From NCBI GenBank assembly GCA_030655515.1, contig JAURVI010000048.1:1-61956 (forward strand): 61,956 nucleotides of DNA, written 5' to 3'. Made by a program: the position numbers and the translations under genes. Below are positions 9,035 to 17,966 of the stretch, piece by piece. The notes below the pieces were generated by a model. That model saw nothing but the letters and a program-made list of their open reading frames with translations, ran no database searches and was not told the origin of the DNA. Source of the DNA: Polaromonas sp. GTDB taxonomy: Bacteria; Pseudomonadota; Gammaproteobacteria; Burkholderiales; Burkholderiaceae_C. How positions within the stretch are numbered: position 1 is the stretch's first letter; each line of letters begins with the position of its first letter.

Positions 9035-9847
9035 ATGCAACACAAGACCCATGTCGTCCTGAACGAGGTGCTGGCGCTGCACAGAGGCCGCCGGGCCCTG
9101 CACGAAACCGTCCGGCTGCACCTGGGCTACCTGCTGCTGGGCCTGGTTTGCGTGGCCGTCACCCTGCTCGCCTTTCCGATGCGCGCGGTGCTGCCGCGTG
9201 TGATGAGCAAGCGGCTCGGCCGCAAGCTGGTGACCGCGGTGACGCGGGCTTACCTGCGCTTTCTGGTTTTGATCGGGGCCGCCCGGTTCGACCTGTCGGA
9301 GCTGGATGCGCTGCGGGACGCGCCGGCCATGGTGATTGCGCCCAACCATCCGTCGCTGCTCGATGCCGTGATGATTTTGTCGCGCCTGCCCGGCGCGGCC
9401 TGCATCATGAAGGCCGAGCTCGTCAACAGCGTTTTTTATGGCGCGGGCGCGCGGCTGGCCGGCTACATCCGCAATACGCCGCTGCGCACCATGGTGCAGC
9501 TGGCGGTGGACGATCTGCACCGGGGCAGCCATTTGCTGTTGTTCCCCGAAGGGACGCGCACCACCCGTTTTCCGGTGGGCCGGCTGCAGGGCACCACAGG
9601 CCTGATTGCCAAAAGCGCGGGCGTGCCGGTACAGACGGTATTCATTGAAACCAGCTCCGGCTTTCTGGGCAAAGGCTGGCCGTTGCTGCATGCACCTAAA
9701 ATGCCCATCACTTACCGGGTCCGTCTCGGCAAGCGCTTTGATCCGCCGCAGCATACGGCGCGTTTTGTCAGCGAGCTCGAACAGTACTTCCAGACCGAGC
9801 TGGCGCACGCGCAGTTGCCCGGTTTTCCTGTTTCACCGCCAGCCTGA
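9035..9847 (+). CDS. PlsC-like 1-acylglycerol-3-phosphate acyltransferase family protein
   Basis: Membrane-associated acyltransferase of 270 aa. A hydrophobic segment near residues 30-50 precedes the catalytic NHPSLLD (HX4D) motif near residue 101 and the substrate motif FPEGTRTTR near 170. Enzymes of this type in aryl-polyene clusters are thought to attach the polyene acid to a lipid anchor. It lies 21 bases after the halogenase-like gene and is followed closely by a glycosyltransferase, so the three probably form one forward operon. Housekeeping PlsC is less likely, given the cluster. Confidence 0.85.
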   Translation: MQHKTHVVLNEVLALHRGRRALHETVRLHLGYLLLGLVCVAVTLLAFPMRAVLPRVMSKRLGRKLVTAVTRAYLRFLVLIGAARFDLSELDALRDAPAMVIAPNHPSLLDAVMILSRLPGAACIMKAELVNSVFYGAGARLAGYIRNTPLRTMVQLAVDDLHRGSHLLLFPEGTRTTRFPVGRLQGTTGLIAKSAGVPVQTVFIETSSGFLGKGWPLLHAPKMPITYRVRLGKRFDPPQHTARFVSELEQYFQTELAHAQLPGFPVSPPA

Positions 9848-9886
9848 GCCTCGTGGCCTGGCGCTATTTTCGCCCAGGCTTTCACG

Positions 9887-10660
9887 ATGACTGTTTCCGC
9901 TCCCGGCGCGTCCCGCACCCGTCTTGTCCTGATACCGAGCTACAACCCCGGGCCCAAGGTCTATGACACGGTGCGCTCGGCGCGCGCGCAGTGGACGCCG
10001 GTCTGGGTGGTGGTGGACGGCAGCACCGACGACAGTGCCGCCGGCCTGCAGGCGATGGCGGCGCAGGATGACGGTTTGCGCGTGATCGTGTTGCCGCACA
10101 ACGTCGGCAAGGGCGCTGCGGTGCTGCACGGGCTGGACCTGGCCGCGGCGCAAGGCTTCACGCATGTGCTGACCATGGACTCCGACGGCCAGCACCCGGC
10201 CCAACTGATTCCCGACTTCATGGCCGCGTCAAGCGCCCAGCCCGCTGCCATGGTGCTGGGGGTGCCGGTGTTCGCCGCCGATGCGCCACGGCTGCGGGTC
10301 AATGGCCGCAAGGTGTCGAACGCGTGGGCCAATCTGGAAACCCTGTGGGCCGGCATTGGCGATTCGCTGTTCGGCTTTCGCGTCTACCCGATTGAGCCGC
10401 TGCGCCGGGTCATGCATGGGCAGCGCTGGATGCGCCGTTTCGATTTTGACCCCGAGGCCGTGGTGCGCATGTGCTGGTTGGGCGTCAAGCCGGTCAACCT
10501 GCCGGCCAGCGTCAAGTATTTCCGCCCCGACGAAGGGGGCGTGTCGCACTTCAACTACCTGCGCGACAACCTGCTGCTGACCTGGATGCACTCGCGCCTG
10601 TTTTTGGGGTTTGTGCTGCGCCTGCCATTGTTGCTGGTCCGGCGCGTCAGGGGCGATTGA
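9887..10660 (+). CDS. Family 2 glycosyltransferase
   Basis: GT-A fold glycosyltransferase of 257 aa without an N-terminal signal. IPSYNPG near residue 11, VVVDGSTDDS near 39 and the metal-binding TMDSDGQHP near 90 mark a dolichyl-phosphate-mannose-synthase-like GT2 domain. A hydrophobic stretch sits at the very C-terminus (LFLGFVLRLPLLLV), probably a membrane anchor. It is the last gene of the forward unit and converges on the ketoreductase gene with 7 bases between the stop codons. It may glycosylate the lipid that carries the polyene. The sugar is unknown. Confidence 0.85.
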   Translation: MTVSAPGASRTRLVLIPSYNPGPKVYDTVRSARAQWTPVWVVVDGSTDDSAAGLQAMAAQDDGLRVIVLPHNVGKGAAVLHGLDLAAAQGFTHVLTMDSDGQHPAQLIPDFMAASSAQPAAMVLGVPVFAADAPRLRVNGRKVSNAWANLETLWAGIGDSLFGFRVYPIEPLRRVMHGQRWMRRFDFDPEAVVRMCWLGVKPVNLPASVKYFRPDEGGVSHFNYLRDNLLLTWMHSRLFLGFVLRLPLLLVRRVRGD

Positions 10661-10667
10661 AGCGTGG

Positions 10668-11399
10668 CTAAATCATGCCGCCATTGATCGAGATGACTTG
10701 GCCGCTGATGTAGGCCGCGCGCTCCGAGGCCAGGAAGCCGACGAGATCGGCCACTTCCTCGGCCTTGCCGGCGCGCTTCATGGGCACCCTACGGGCGATG
10801 TCGTCGGCGCTGAAGCTGCCTTGGGTCATGGCCGTGTCAATAATGCCGGGCGCCACCGCGTTGACCGTGATGCCGCGGCTGGCGACTTCCAGGGCCAGCG
10901 ACTTGGTGGCGGCATGCAGCGCCCCCTTGGCCGCCGAATAGTTGACCTGCCCCCGGTTGCCGGCCACGGCGGCGACCGAGGTGATCGTGATGATGCGGCC
11001 CCAGCGGGTGCGTAGCATCGGCATCATCAAAGGCTGGGTGACGTGGAAAAATCCGTTCAGCGACACGTCGATCACCTGTTGCCATTGCCTGAGCTGCATG
11101 CCCGGAAAGACCGCGTCATCGTGAATGCCCGCGTTGTTGACAATCACCTGGATGGGGCCGTCCTTCAGCAGGGTTTCCAGCGCGGCTGCGGTGGCGGATG
11201 CGTCGGTCACATCAAAAGCCACCGCCTGCGCTTGCCCGCCTTGGTCCACGATGCTGGCAGCCAGGGCTTGCGCCGTGGTCAGATGGCTGTTGGCATGAAC
11301 AATCACGCTGAAGCCGTCGGCCGCCAGGCGCCGGCTGATGGCCGAGCCGATGCCGCCGCTGCCGCCGGTGACGAGTGCGCGTTTGAGGGGGAGGGTCAT
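10668..11399 (-). CDS. 3-oxoacyl-ACP reductase of the aryl-polyene cluster (FabG / ApeQ type)
   Basis: Short-chain dehydrogenase of 243 aa that reduces the beta-keto group of the growing polyene chain on the carrier protein with NADPH. The cofactor motif TGGSGGIG is at residues 11-18, NNAG near 90 and the catalytic Ser...YSAAKG near 153. The C-terminal ISINGG is typical of FabG. It is the last gene of the long reverse operon, 26 bases after the dehydratase. With the neighbouring ketosynthase, dehydratase and carrier protein it completes one elongation cycle; no enoyl reductase is present, so double bonds would be kept. Confidence 0.9.
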   Translation of the reverse strand: MTLPLKRALVTGGSGGIGSAISRRLAADGFSVIVHANSHLTTAQALAASIVDQGGQAQAVAFDVTDASATAAALETLLKDGPIQVIVNNAGIHDDAVFPGMQLRQWQQVIDVSLNGFFHVTQPLMMPMLRTRWGRIITITSVAAVAGNRGQVNYSAAKGALHAATKSLALEVASRGITVNAVAPGIIDTAMTQGSFSADDIARRVPMKRAGKAEEVADLVGFLASERAAYISGQVISINGGMI

Positions 11400-11425
11400 G
11401 AGGTGTCCTGGTTGGCTGGCCCGCG

Positions 11426-11932
11426 TCAGACCGTGCTGCCGCTGCCGAGCGGTGCCGGCGAGAGGGCTGTTGCGTCGAGCACGACAACCGCCCGCCCGCT
11501 GAGCAGCACTTGCGCGTCAGCCTGCACCGTGAAGCTGTAAAGCACGGTGTTGGCGTCTCCGGTCACTCGTTCTGCGTTCACCGTCAGGGGGCCGGCCACT
11601 GTGTCCAGCCGTTCGACATGCAGGGTGACGCTGCGTAGGCTGGCCAGATAACCGGCACGTGCCGGTATGTTGCCTGCGCTGCCTTTGGCTCCGGTTTCGG
11701 CCACCAGCGCGCCATGCACCGCCATGGCTTGCGCTGCATATTCCACGCCGCAGGCCGCGCCAAGCCGGCCATGGGCCCGCAGCGGGTGATCCGGCGCGCT
11801 GTGGCTGCTGGCCTGGCAGCAGATGTGGCTGTCGTCCCAGGCCGTCACCGCGTCGAGCAGGCACATGCGGCCCTGGTGGGGAATGCGGCGGGCAATGTCG
11901 TCCCGGTTCAGAGTCTGCGGCCGGTTCAGCAC
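11426..11932 (-). CDS. Hotdog-fold 3-hydroxyacyl-ACP dehydratase (ApeP-like)
   Basis: A 168-aa hotdog-fold protein with the start IARRIPHQGRMCLLDAV and a central LRAHGRLGAACGVEYAAQA helix, the pattern of the dehydratase partner found in aryl-polyene clusters. In the studied systems two such proteins form a heterodimer (ApeI:ApeP). Here the other partner seems to be the hotdog domain fused to the AMP-ligase. The start codon overlaps the end of the upstream chain-length-factor gene by 7 bases. Its role is to dehydrate the 3-hydroxyacyl intermediate to a conjugated double bond. Confidence 0.8.
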   Translation of the reverse strand: MLNRPQTLNRDDIARRIPHQGRMCLLDAVTAWDDSHICCQASSHSAPDHPLRAHGRLGAACGVEYAAQAMAVHGALVAETGAKGSAGNIPARAGYLASLRSVTLHVERLDTVAGPLTVNAERVTGDANTVLYSFTVQADAQVLLSGRAVVVLDATALSPAPLGSGSTV

Positions 11933-12759
11933 GGCGCCACCTCCACGGCCAGTTGCATGCCGTCCAGATAAGTCAGCACCAGCGGGCCGGCCTGTTGTTT
12001 TGCGATGGCCTGCAGCAAGGGCAGGGCGCAGGCGGACGGAATGGTCTGGCGCAAGCGCTCCAGCGCAGCATGGTCCAGGGTGTCTGCCGCAGTGCTTGTC
12101 AGGTAGTGGATGCCCTCCAGCGAGATGCGGGCCGCGCTGCGCGCGCTGCGCCGGGGGCTGATGACCAGCGCCACGCCCATCGTGTCGGGGACCGGTCGTT
12201 TGCTGCGCAGCGGCTCCGGGTAGTCGGTGTCGTAGGCCACCAGCAGCACCGGGGTGTCATCGACGACGGCCTGCGTCATCGCTTCGAGCAGGCCGGCCGC
12301 AAAACTGGCATCGCGCGCGCACAGCACGGACGAGCTGGTCATGGCGCCACTGGAAATGCTCCAGTAGCCGGAAGAGGCGTTATGCACCGAGTTGTGAAAA
12401 CGGGTCGGTGAAATCAGCCGGTCGCCCGACGCCAGCGCGCCGCAAATTTCGTGGCAATTGACAGCGTCGCCGCTGGACGATGAAAAAACCGAGGGCAGGG
12501 CATTTGCCGCCAGCCCCGAAGCTTCCACCGCTTCCTGGCCGACTGCCAGCGAGACCTTGACAACTGCGCCTGCGCGGCGCCGCTCGGCCGGTGGCAACGC
12601 CATGGGCAAGGGCAGGATGCATCGTCCGGCTTCGTAGGGCAGGCTGCCGTCAAGGTGCCGGCGGCCTTGCGCCCAGTTGGGCAGGCCAGGACCCAGCAGG
12701 CCGATACCTTCGACAAAGACGGTGAGGGACTGCGCGGGGTTGGCGGAATGCCGCATCAT
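11926..12759 (-). CDS. Ketosynthase-like chain length factor (ApeC-like)
   Basis: A 277-aa protein of the ketosynthase N-terminal-like type. It keeps the thiolase-fold segments (VFVEGIGLLGPG at the start, FHNSVHNASSGYWSI near residue 120) but is much shorter than a full ketosynthase. At the usual active-site position it has no clear Cys-His-His triad. In characterised aryl-polyene systems the equivalent protein pairs with the active ketosynthase and helps set chain length. It lies 9 bases downstream of the ketosynthase gene, fitting a heterodimer. Confidence 0.8.
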   Translation of the reverse strand: MMRHSANPAQSLTVFVEGIGLLGPGLPNWAQGRRHLDGSLPYEAGRCILPLPMALPPAERRRAGAVVKVSLAVGQEAVEASGLAANALPSVFSSSSGDAVNCHEICGALASGDRLISPTRFHNSVHNASSGYWSISSGAMTSSSVLCARDASFAAGLLEAMTQAVVDDTPVLLVAYDTDYPEPLRSKRPVPDTMGVALVISPRRSARSAARISLEGIHYLTSTAADTLDHAALERLRQTIPSACALPLLQAIAKQQAGPLVLTYLDGMQLAVEVAPC

Positions 12760-12768
12760 CGTCTTGCC

Positions 12769-13962
12769 TTAACCGGCCCGGCCGAAAATCAGGCTGCAAT
12801 TGGTGCCGCCAAAACCGAAAGAATTGCTCAGTACGCGCTTGATTGGCTGCTCGCGGTTGTCCAGCAGGTAATTCAGGGGCAGCGCCGGGTCCGGTTGCTG
12901 TGTATTGAGGCCACCCGGCAACAGGCCGTGTTGCAGTGCCAGCGCGCAGATCACGGCCTCCAGGCCGCCCGCCGCGCCCAGCGTGTGTCCGGTCGCGCCT
13001 TTGGTGGAGCTGCACGGTGTGCCGGAACCGAACAGCGCCGCGACGGCTTTGGTTTCGGCCGCGTCGTTGCTTGGCGTGGCGGTGCCATGCAGGTTGATGT
13101 AGTCCAGGTCGGCCGCATCGAGTTGAGCTGTTTCCAGTGCATTTTGCATGGCCATGCGTGCGCCGAGTCCGTCCGGGTGGGGCGACGACATGTGATGGGC
13201 ATCGCTGGATTCGCCCACGCCCAGCAGCAGCACGGCATTTCCATCCAGATGCTCGGGCACGCGTTCCAGCAGGGCGAATGCGGCCGCCTCACCGATGGAA
13301 ATGCCGTCGCGTGCAACGTCGAAGGGGCGGCAGGCCTGGCTGGAAATCAGGCCCAGGGCGTTGAAACCGTACAAGGTGGTCAGGCACAGCGAGTCCACGC
13401 CGCCCACCACCGCCGCGTCTATCAGTCCCGCCGCCATCATGCGACGGGCCGAGGCAAATACCTTGGCGCTCGATGAGCACGCCGAGGACACCACGACGGC
13501 CGGACCGGTCAGGCCAAGATAATGCCGCGTGAAATCGGCCACGGAGAAGGTATTGTGCGTGGTGCCGTAAATAAAATCGGCAGGCAATGCCCCGTTGGCC
13601 GGGTCGCGCCGGCGGTAAGCCAGCTCGGTCTGCAAAATGCCGGAAGTGCTGGTGCCGAGGAATGCGCCGACGCGGTGCGCGCCATATTTGCGGGCGGCGG
13701 CTGCCACGGCATCGGCAAAGCCGTCCTGCATCAGCCCCAGGAACGCGAGCCGGTTGTTGCGGCAATCGAAGGCGCTCAGTGGCGCGGGAAGCTGTACCGC
13801 ATCCACGCCGGGGACTTCACCGATGAAGGTCGCCAGATCAACCGTGTCAAAGGTACACGGCATCAGTCCGCCGCGGCGCTGGCGCAGGGCGGCCAGGGTT
13901 TGCGGGAGGCCACGACCGATGGCGCTGGTCGCGGTGAAATGGGAAAGCCAGAGCGGGTTCAG
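12769..13962 (-). CDS. Beta-ketoacyl-ACP synthase of the aryl-polyene cluster (ApeO-like)
   Basis: Condensing enzyme that extends the polyene by two carbons. Active-site Cys is in VVSSACSSS, the histidines in NLHGTATPSND and KGATGHTLGAAGG, and NSFGFGGTN closes the fold. The first ATG (13863) would cut off conserved ketosynthase sequence. The frame continues upstream to CTG at 13962 with NPLWLSHFTATSAIGRG, the usual N-terminus of this family, and an in-frame stop lies 12 codons further up. No ATG, GTG or TTG exists in that stretch, so CTG (or another rare codon) is the probable start. From it the Cys is residue 162, close to Cys163 of FabF. No Shine-Dalgarno is seen upstream. Confidence 0.85.
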   Translation of the reverse strand: MNPLWLSHFTATSAIGRGLPQTLAALRQRRGGLMPCTFDTVDLATFIGEVPGVDAVQLPAPLSAFDCRNNRLAFLGLMQDGFADAVAAAARKYGAHRVGAFLGTSTSGILQTELAYRRRDPANGALPADFIYGTTHNTFSVADFTRHYLGLTGPAVVVSSACSSSAKVFASARRMMAAGLIDAAVVGGVDSLCLTTLYGFNALGLISSQACRPFDVARDGISIGEAAAFALLERVPEHLDGNAVLLLGVGESSDAHHMSSPHPDGLGARMAMQNALETAQLDAADLDYINLHGTATPSNDAAETKAVAALFGSGTPCSSTKGATGHTLGAAGGLEAVICALALQHGLLPGGLNTQQPDPALPLNYLLDNREQPIKRVLSNSFGFGGTNCSLIFGRAG

Positions 13963-14031
13963 AGAAAAACTAGCCGATCTAAAGGAGGTGTGATGTTAGC
14001 AAATGCAGGGGAGCGGGAGGTTGATAGACTT

Positions 14032-14754
14032 TCAATGGGAGGAGCTTGGGACTTCGTCCGCGACCTCCGCGTGCCCGTGACGGCGCAGTGACAGCCAGGC
14101 AGCCAGCCCCCCCAGCACCAGACCCGCCCCTACGTCCACCGCCACATGCTGGCGTATGGCCAGTGTGGAATAGATGATTCCGATACACCAGGTCCAGTTG
14201 AGCAGGCGTATCCACAGCGGTCCCCCGAAGCGCCGCAGCAGGTGATGCAACCAGACACCCGAAAAAAGGGCGGTGGCGACATGCAGGGAAGGGAGGGCAT
14301 TGCCCGATGCATCCATGCGTTTAAGGAAATCCACGCCAGGATACAACGCCCAGTTGATATCGGCTGCAGGTGCGGCCGTGGGCCAGAAATAAAAAATGAA
14401 CAAGCCGACCATGCACATCATCGCCATGGCCAAGCCATACCTGTAGAGTTCACGCCGCGTCGAGAAAAAGGCCGGCAGCAGGGAAACGTAGACCCACAGT
14501 GACAGGTACACCGGCAGGGCCAGTGGCTCAAAGCCGATCAGGCGATCCAGCCCGGTGACAGGCATTACCGTCGCCGAGTAGGCCGGATTATTGAGCAAAT
14601 AGAAGTAAGCACCGAAAAATACGCTGATGAAGACCGTCGTGCCGATGCTTTTCAGATACAGGTGTTTGAAGATCACCTCCGCAGCCTGACGGTACCAGGG
14701 CGCCGTTTGACCGCTGTCGATCACGGCGCGCACTCCACGCAGAGGCTGTTGCAT
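14032..14754 (-). CDS. PAP2-family membrane phosphatase
   Basis: A 240-aa integral membrane protein with about six hydrophobic helices. The PAP2 signature is present: LPSLHVA near residue 150 and the SxxxxxxHxxxD box as STLAIRQHVAVD near 195. Such enzymes remove phosphate from lipid phosphates or transfer lipid-linked groups. It sits inside the aryl-polyene operon between the deacetylase and the ketosynthase. I infer that it acts on the lipid or glycolipid anchor of the pigment. An inositolphosphotransferase-like role is possible as well. Confidence 0.8.
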   Translation of the reverse strand: MQQPLRGVRAVIDSGQTAPWYRQAAEVIFKHLYLKSIGTTVFISVFFGAYFYLLNNPAYSATVMPVTGLDRLIGFEPLALPVYLSLWVYVSLLPAFFSTRRELYRYGLAMAMMCMVGLFIFYFWPTAAPAADINWALYPGVDFLKRMDASGNALPSLHVATALFSGVWLHHLLRRFGGPLWIRLLNWTWCIGIIYSTLAIRQHVAVDVGAGLVLGGLAAWLSLRRHGHAEVADEVPSSSH

Positions 14755-14818
14755 TGCCTCGATTCAGGCAAACCGGTTTGACCCGGACACCTCGGACGGA
14801 AACAGAAGGAGAAGGCGG

Positions 14819-15622
14819 TCATGAAAGGGCGTGGCGCAAGGTGACAACGCGCAGACCGGCGGCCGCAGCGGATTCGAGCACGGCGGGCAGCACTTCAAGA
14901 ATCACCGGAATCCCCTCGGCCGTGCGTGCGGCATGACCATCGTGCAGCAGCAAGATGGCGCCCGCTCGCAGACCGCGCAACAGGCTGCTTTTAACGCGCC
15001 CGGCATCGCTGACCCGGGTGTCGAAACCGCGCGCTGACCAAGTGGCGAGTCTGAGCCCGAGCCGGGCCAGCACCGGCTCTAGAAACGGGTTGCGCAGGCC
15101 GGCCGGGGCACGAAAAAACAGGGGGCGCTGCCCGGAAATCCCGGTGAGCGTGTCTTGGGCCGCCTGCAATTCATGCGCCAGGCCACGCGGGCCCATCAGT
15201 GAAAAATGATGGCGATGCTGCTGGCTGTGATTCTCGACGGCGTGGCCGCGACGCACGATCTCCCGGCATAAATCCGGGTAGCGCGCCGCTTGTTCCCCGA
15301 TGCAGAAAAAGGTGGCCCGGACGGCATGACGATCAAGCAGGTCGAGCACCTGCGGGGTGACGACGGGATCGGGTCCATCGTCGATGGTCAGGGCGATTTC
15401 ATGTCTGGTCGTGGCGGCAGCGGGCAGCCGCGTCCAGTTCGGACCCAGCCAGTGGCTGCGCGGCCACAGGCCGACGGCGGCAATCAGCAGGTGATTGGCG
15501 GCGACGGCGGCCAGCGTCCAGGGCCATTGCCCGGGTGCCGTGATGACGGCCATCAATGCCAGCAGATGCAGCGCGATGGATGCGCGGATCAGCGGTGTGG
15601 TGTGCCAGCGCGGATCAGGCAT
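14819..15622 (-). CDS. Polysaccharide deacetylase family protein
   Basis: NodB-type deacetylase of 267 aa. The N-terminus has two hydrophobic segments (residues about 14-45) for membrane anchoring. The catalytic domain follows with TIDDGPDP (metal-binding Asp-Asp), the histidine motif ENHSQQHRHH, FFRAPAG and the C-terminal ILLLHDGH. The start at 15622 is chosen because it overlaps the end of the exporter gene by 8 bases; the in-frame extension upstream is arginine-rich and looks like shadow coding. It may trim an N-acetylated sugar placed by the glycosyltransferase of this cluster. That is inference. Confidence 0.85.
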   Translation of the reverse strand: MPDPRWHTTPLIRASIALHLLALMAVITAPGQWPWTLAAVAANHLLIAAVGLWPRSHWLGPNWTRLPAAATTRHEIALTIDDGPDPVVTPQVLDLLDRHAVRATFFCIGEQAARYPDLCREIVRRGHAVENHSQQHRHHFSLMGPRGLAHELQAAQDTLTGISGQRPLFFRAPAGLRNPFLEPVLARLGLRLATWSARGFDTRVSDAGRVKSSLLRGLRAGAILLLHDGHAARTAEGIPVILEVLPAVLESAAAAGLRVVTLRHALS

Positions 15623-17966
15623 GGGATGGCCTCGCAAAAATCGCTGCATAAACCAGCGCCAGAATGACGCCCGGTGCCACGGTGACCCCCATCGCCTGCA
15701 AGATGGCGACGTTGGAAAACGCAAGCAGACCAAAACCTGCGACGGTCGTGAGGTTGGCAAACAGCATCGAGGCCAGTGTGCGCGGCGAGATGGGTGTGTG
15801 CGGATCAGCGCGGTCAAAAAACAGGGCGTAGTTCGAGCCTACCGCGACCACCAGCAGCAAGCCCACCAGATGCAGAATGATCAGTTGCTGGCCAAGCGCG
15901 GCCAGGCCCGCCGTGACGGTGATGACGGCGGCCACCAGCGGCGCGATGATGCGCAGCACGCGCAGGGGCGAGCGGAAAACCACCAGCAGCAACCCGACAA
16001 TGGCGAGCAGCCCGCCCAGCGACAGCAGGGCGGCCTCGTGCAGGTAGCCGGAATACAGGCGGTCGGATTCGGCCTTCATGTCCACAAACAGCACATTCGG
16101 CAAACCGGCGGTGCGCAAGGCAGCGCGAATCCGGTCGGCATTGATGCTGCCGACACCCTCAGGCGCCTTGAGCGGCAGCAGGGCCGTCCAGTCGCGGCCC
16201 TGCTGGAGGAGCAAGGCATCTACCGCCATGGCCATGGAGGTCTGCGCCAGGTCGGTTGCCTGCAACAACGGCTTGCTGCGGGCGGTTTCAATGTCGGCAA
16301 GAAATGGGGCGAACAGTTGCGCCCGTACCGGCAAGCCCTGCACAGCTTGCACCAGGCGCGCTTGCAGCAGGTCGGGCGCGGGCAGGCTGGCCTGGCGCGC
16401 GCGCTGCGTGGCCGTGCTGGGAAGATAACGGCTGGGGCTTTCAAAGCCGGCGAGCTCGCCCTGATCGACTTGCGTCTGCAGCAGCGTGGAAACCTGTTCG
16501 GAAGAGTGCAGTACGGCTTCCCGGCTTGTGCCCGATACCAGCACCAGGTAACGCACATCGGGGGCGCCCATGTCGCCGCGCAGGCTCTCATCGAGCGCCA
16601 CCTCGGCTTGCGATACCGGACTTAATGAAGATATTTTTTCGTTCAACAAGGTCGTGCGGTTGCCGGCGAGGATGGCGCAGGCGGCCAGCAACAGCAGGAC
16701 CGCCGGCCAGCGCAGTGCAGCGGCGTGCTGTGCCAGACGGCTCAGCACGCGGCCGCCCGCCGATACATCATGGATGCGAAACTTCGCCGGCAACAGGTGC
16801 GGCAGAACAAAACGGGTCATGGCGGCGGCGGCGACCAGCCCGGCAATCGCATACAGGCCGAGTTGCGCCAGACCCGGAAAGCCCGACAGCAGCAGCGAAG
16901 CAAAGCCGACGATCGACGTCAGCACGCCGAGCCGGATGGTGGGCCAGAAGCGCTTGACCCAGTTCTGAGGGTCTGAGCCATCGCGCTCTGATTGCACAAA
17001 CAGGTAGATGGAATAGTCCACCGCCTCGCCAATCAGCGCGGTGCCGAAGCCCAGGGTGATGCCATGCACCGCCCCAAAGCCCAGACTGACTGCCGCAATA
17101 CCTGCCAGCACACCGCTGGCGACGGGCAAAAAGCCCAGGGCCAGCGCGGTCACGGAGCGGTAAACCAGCAATAACAGCGTGGCAATGAGCGCGACGCTGA
17201 TGAGGGCCAGGCGGCTGACCTGGCTTTGGATGGTTTCGCGTGAGGTCACCGAAAACACACCGGGGCCGGTCATCACCAGCCTGGCGGCAGGGGTTGCTTG
17301 GGGTACCGTGTCAAACGCTTGCCGGATGGCGGCCATGGCGCGCTGCTGGGCGTCGGTGTCGGATCCCGCAGCGCGCGTTTGAATCAGCATCAAGGCGCGC
17401 GCGCCGTCGCGTGAGGCCCAGGCGCCGTCGACCAATGGCGGGCGGGTGCCGCTGCCCGGCTGCCCGAGCAATTGCATCATTTCACCGGTCGGGTCGCGTG
17501 GCAGCAGGGACTTGACCAGCAGCCCGGCGGGCGAGGCGAGCAGATCGATGCTGTCGCTCAAGGCGGCATGCAGGCCGTCTGCGCTGAAGCGTTCAGGCGC
17601 CACCGCAGGGCTGAGCAGGTAGCGATTGTTGAACAGGTAGGCGCGGTCGCGCTCGGTGTTGACGGGCTCGCCGTTGTTGACCGAGACAAAAGCCGGATCG
17701 GCGCGCAGACGCTGGGCGATCTGCCTGGAAAGTTGGGCTCGGGTTGGCGCGTCTGCACCTTCGATGCCCACCAGGATCAGGCGCGAGGCCAGGCCGTCGC
17801 GCAGTTGATCCATGAGCAGTTGCTGCTCAGGCGTGGGGTCGCGCGGTAAAAATGCCGACAAGTCAGTGGTGACGTGGGTCCGGCTGATGATGGCGCCGCA
17901 GGCCAGCAAAAAAGCCAGCCAGAGCCAGACCGGTAAAAACTGCCGCCGAAAAATTTTTCTCATCAT
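15615..17966 (-). CDS. MMPL-family exporter of the aryl-polyene cluster
   Basis: RND/MMPL superfamily transporter of 783 aa with two halves. Each has one N-terminal helix, a periplasmic domain and a block of five more helices. The first helix is at residues 10-28. The helix block GLVALITLLLLVYRSVTAL-type segments begin near 255, and FGTALIGEAVDYSIYLFVQSE near 310 corresponds to the conserved helix carrying the proton-relay acidic residues. It is coupled to the LolA-like gene upstream by an ATGA overlap. Its inferred job is to move the lipid-linked polyene across or out of the inner membrane. Confidence 0.88.
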   Translation of the reverse strand: MMRKIFRRQFLPVWLWLAFLLACGAIISRTHVTTDLSAFLPRDPTPEQQLLMDQLRDGLASRLILVGIEGADAPTRAQLSRQIAQRLRADPAFVSVNNGEPVNTERDRAYLFNNRYLLSPAVAPERFSADGLHAALSDSIDLLASPAGLLVKSLLPRDPTGEMMQLLGQPGSGTRPPLVDGAWASRDGARALMLIQTRAAGSDTDAQQRAMAAIRQAFDTVPQATPAARLVMTGPGVFSVTSRETIQSQVSRLALISVALIATLLLLVYRSVTALALGFLPVASGVLAGIAAVSLGFGAVHGITLGFGTALIGEAVDYSIYLFVQSERDGSDPQNWVKRFWPTIRLGVLTSIVGFASLLLSGFPGLAQLGLYAIAGLVAAAAMTRFVLPHLLPAKFRIHDVSAGGRVLSRLAQHAAALRWPAVLLLLAACAILAGNRTTLLNEKISSLSPVSQAEVALDESLRGDMGAPDVRYLVLVSGTSREAVLHSSEQVSTLLQTQVDQGELAGFESPSRYLPSTATQRARQASLPAPDLLQARLVQAVQGLPVRAQLFAPFLADIETARSKPLLQATDLAQTSMAMAVDALLLQQGRDWTALLPLKAPEGVGSINADRIRAALRTAGLPNVLFVDMKAESDRLYSGYLHEAALLSLGGLLAIVGLLLVVFRSPLRVLRIIAPLVAAVITVTAGLAALGQQLIILHLVGLLLVVAVGSNYALFFDRADPHTPISPRTLASMLFANLTTVAGFGLLAFSNVAILQAMGVTVAPGVILALVYAAIFARPSHA

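Noticed and set aside
13979..14091. Forward frame with an AAAGGAGGTGTGATG start opposite the ketosynthase and PAP2 genes
   Set aside because: The ATG is followed within a few codons by a stop in that frame, so the good ribosome-binding sequence appears accidental.
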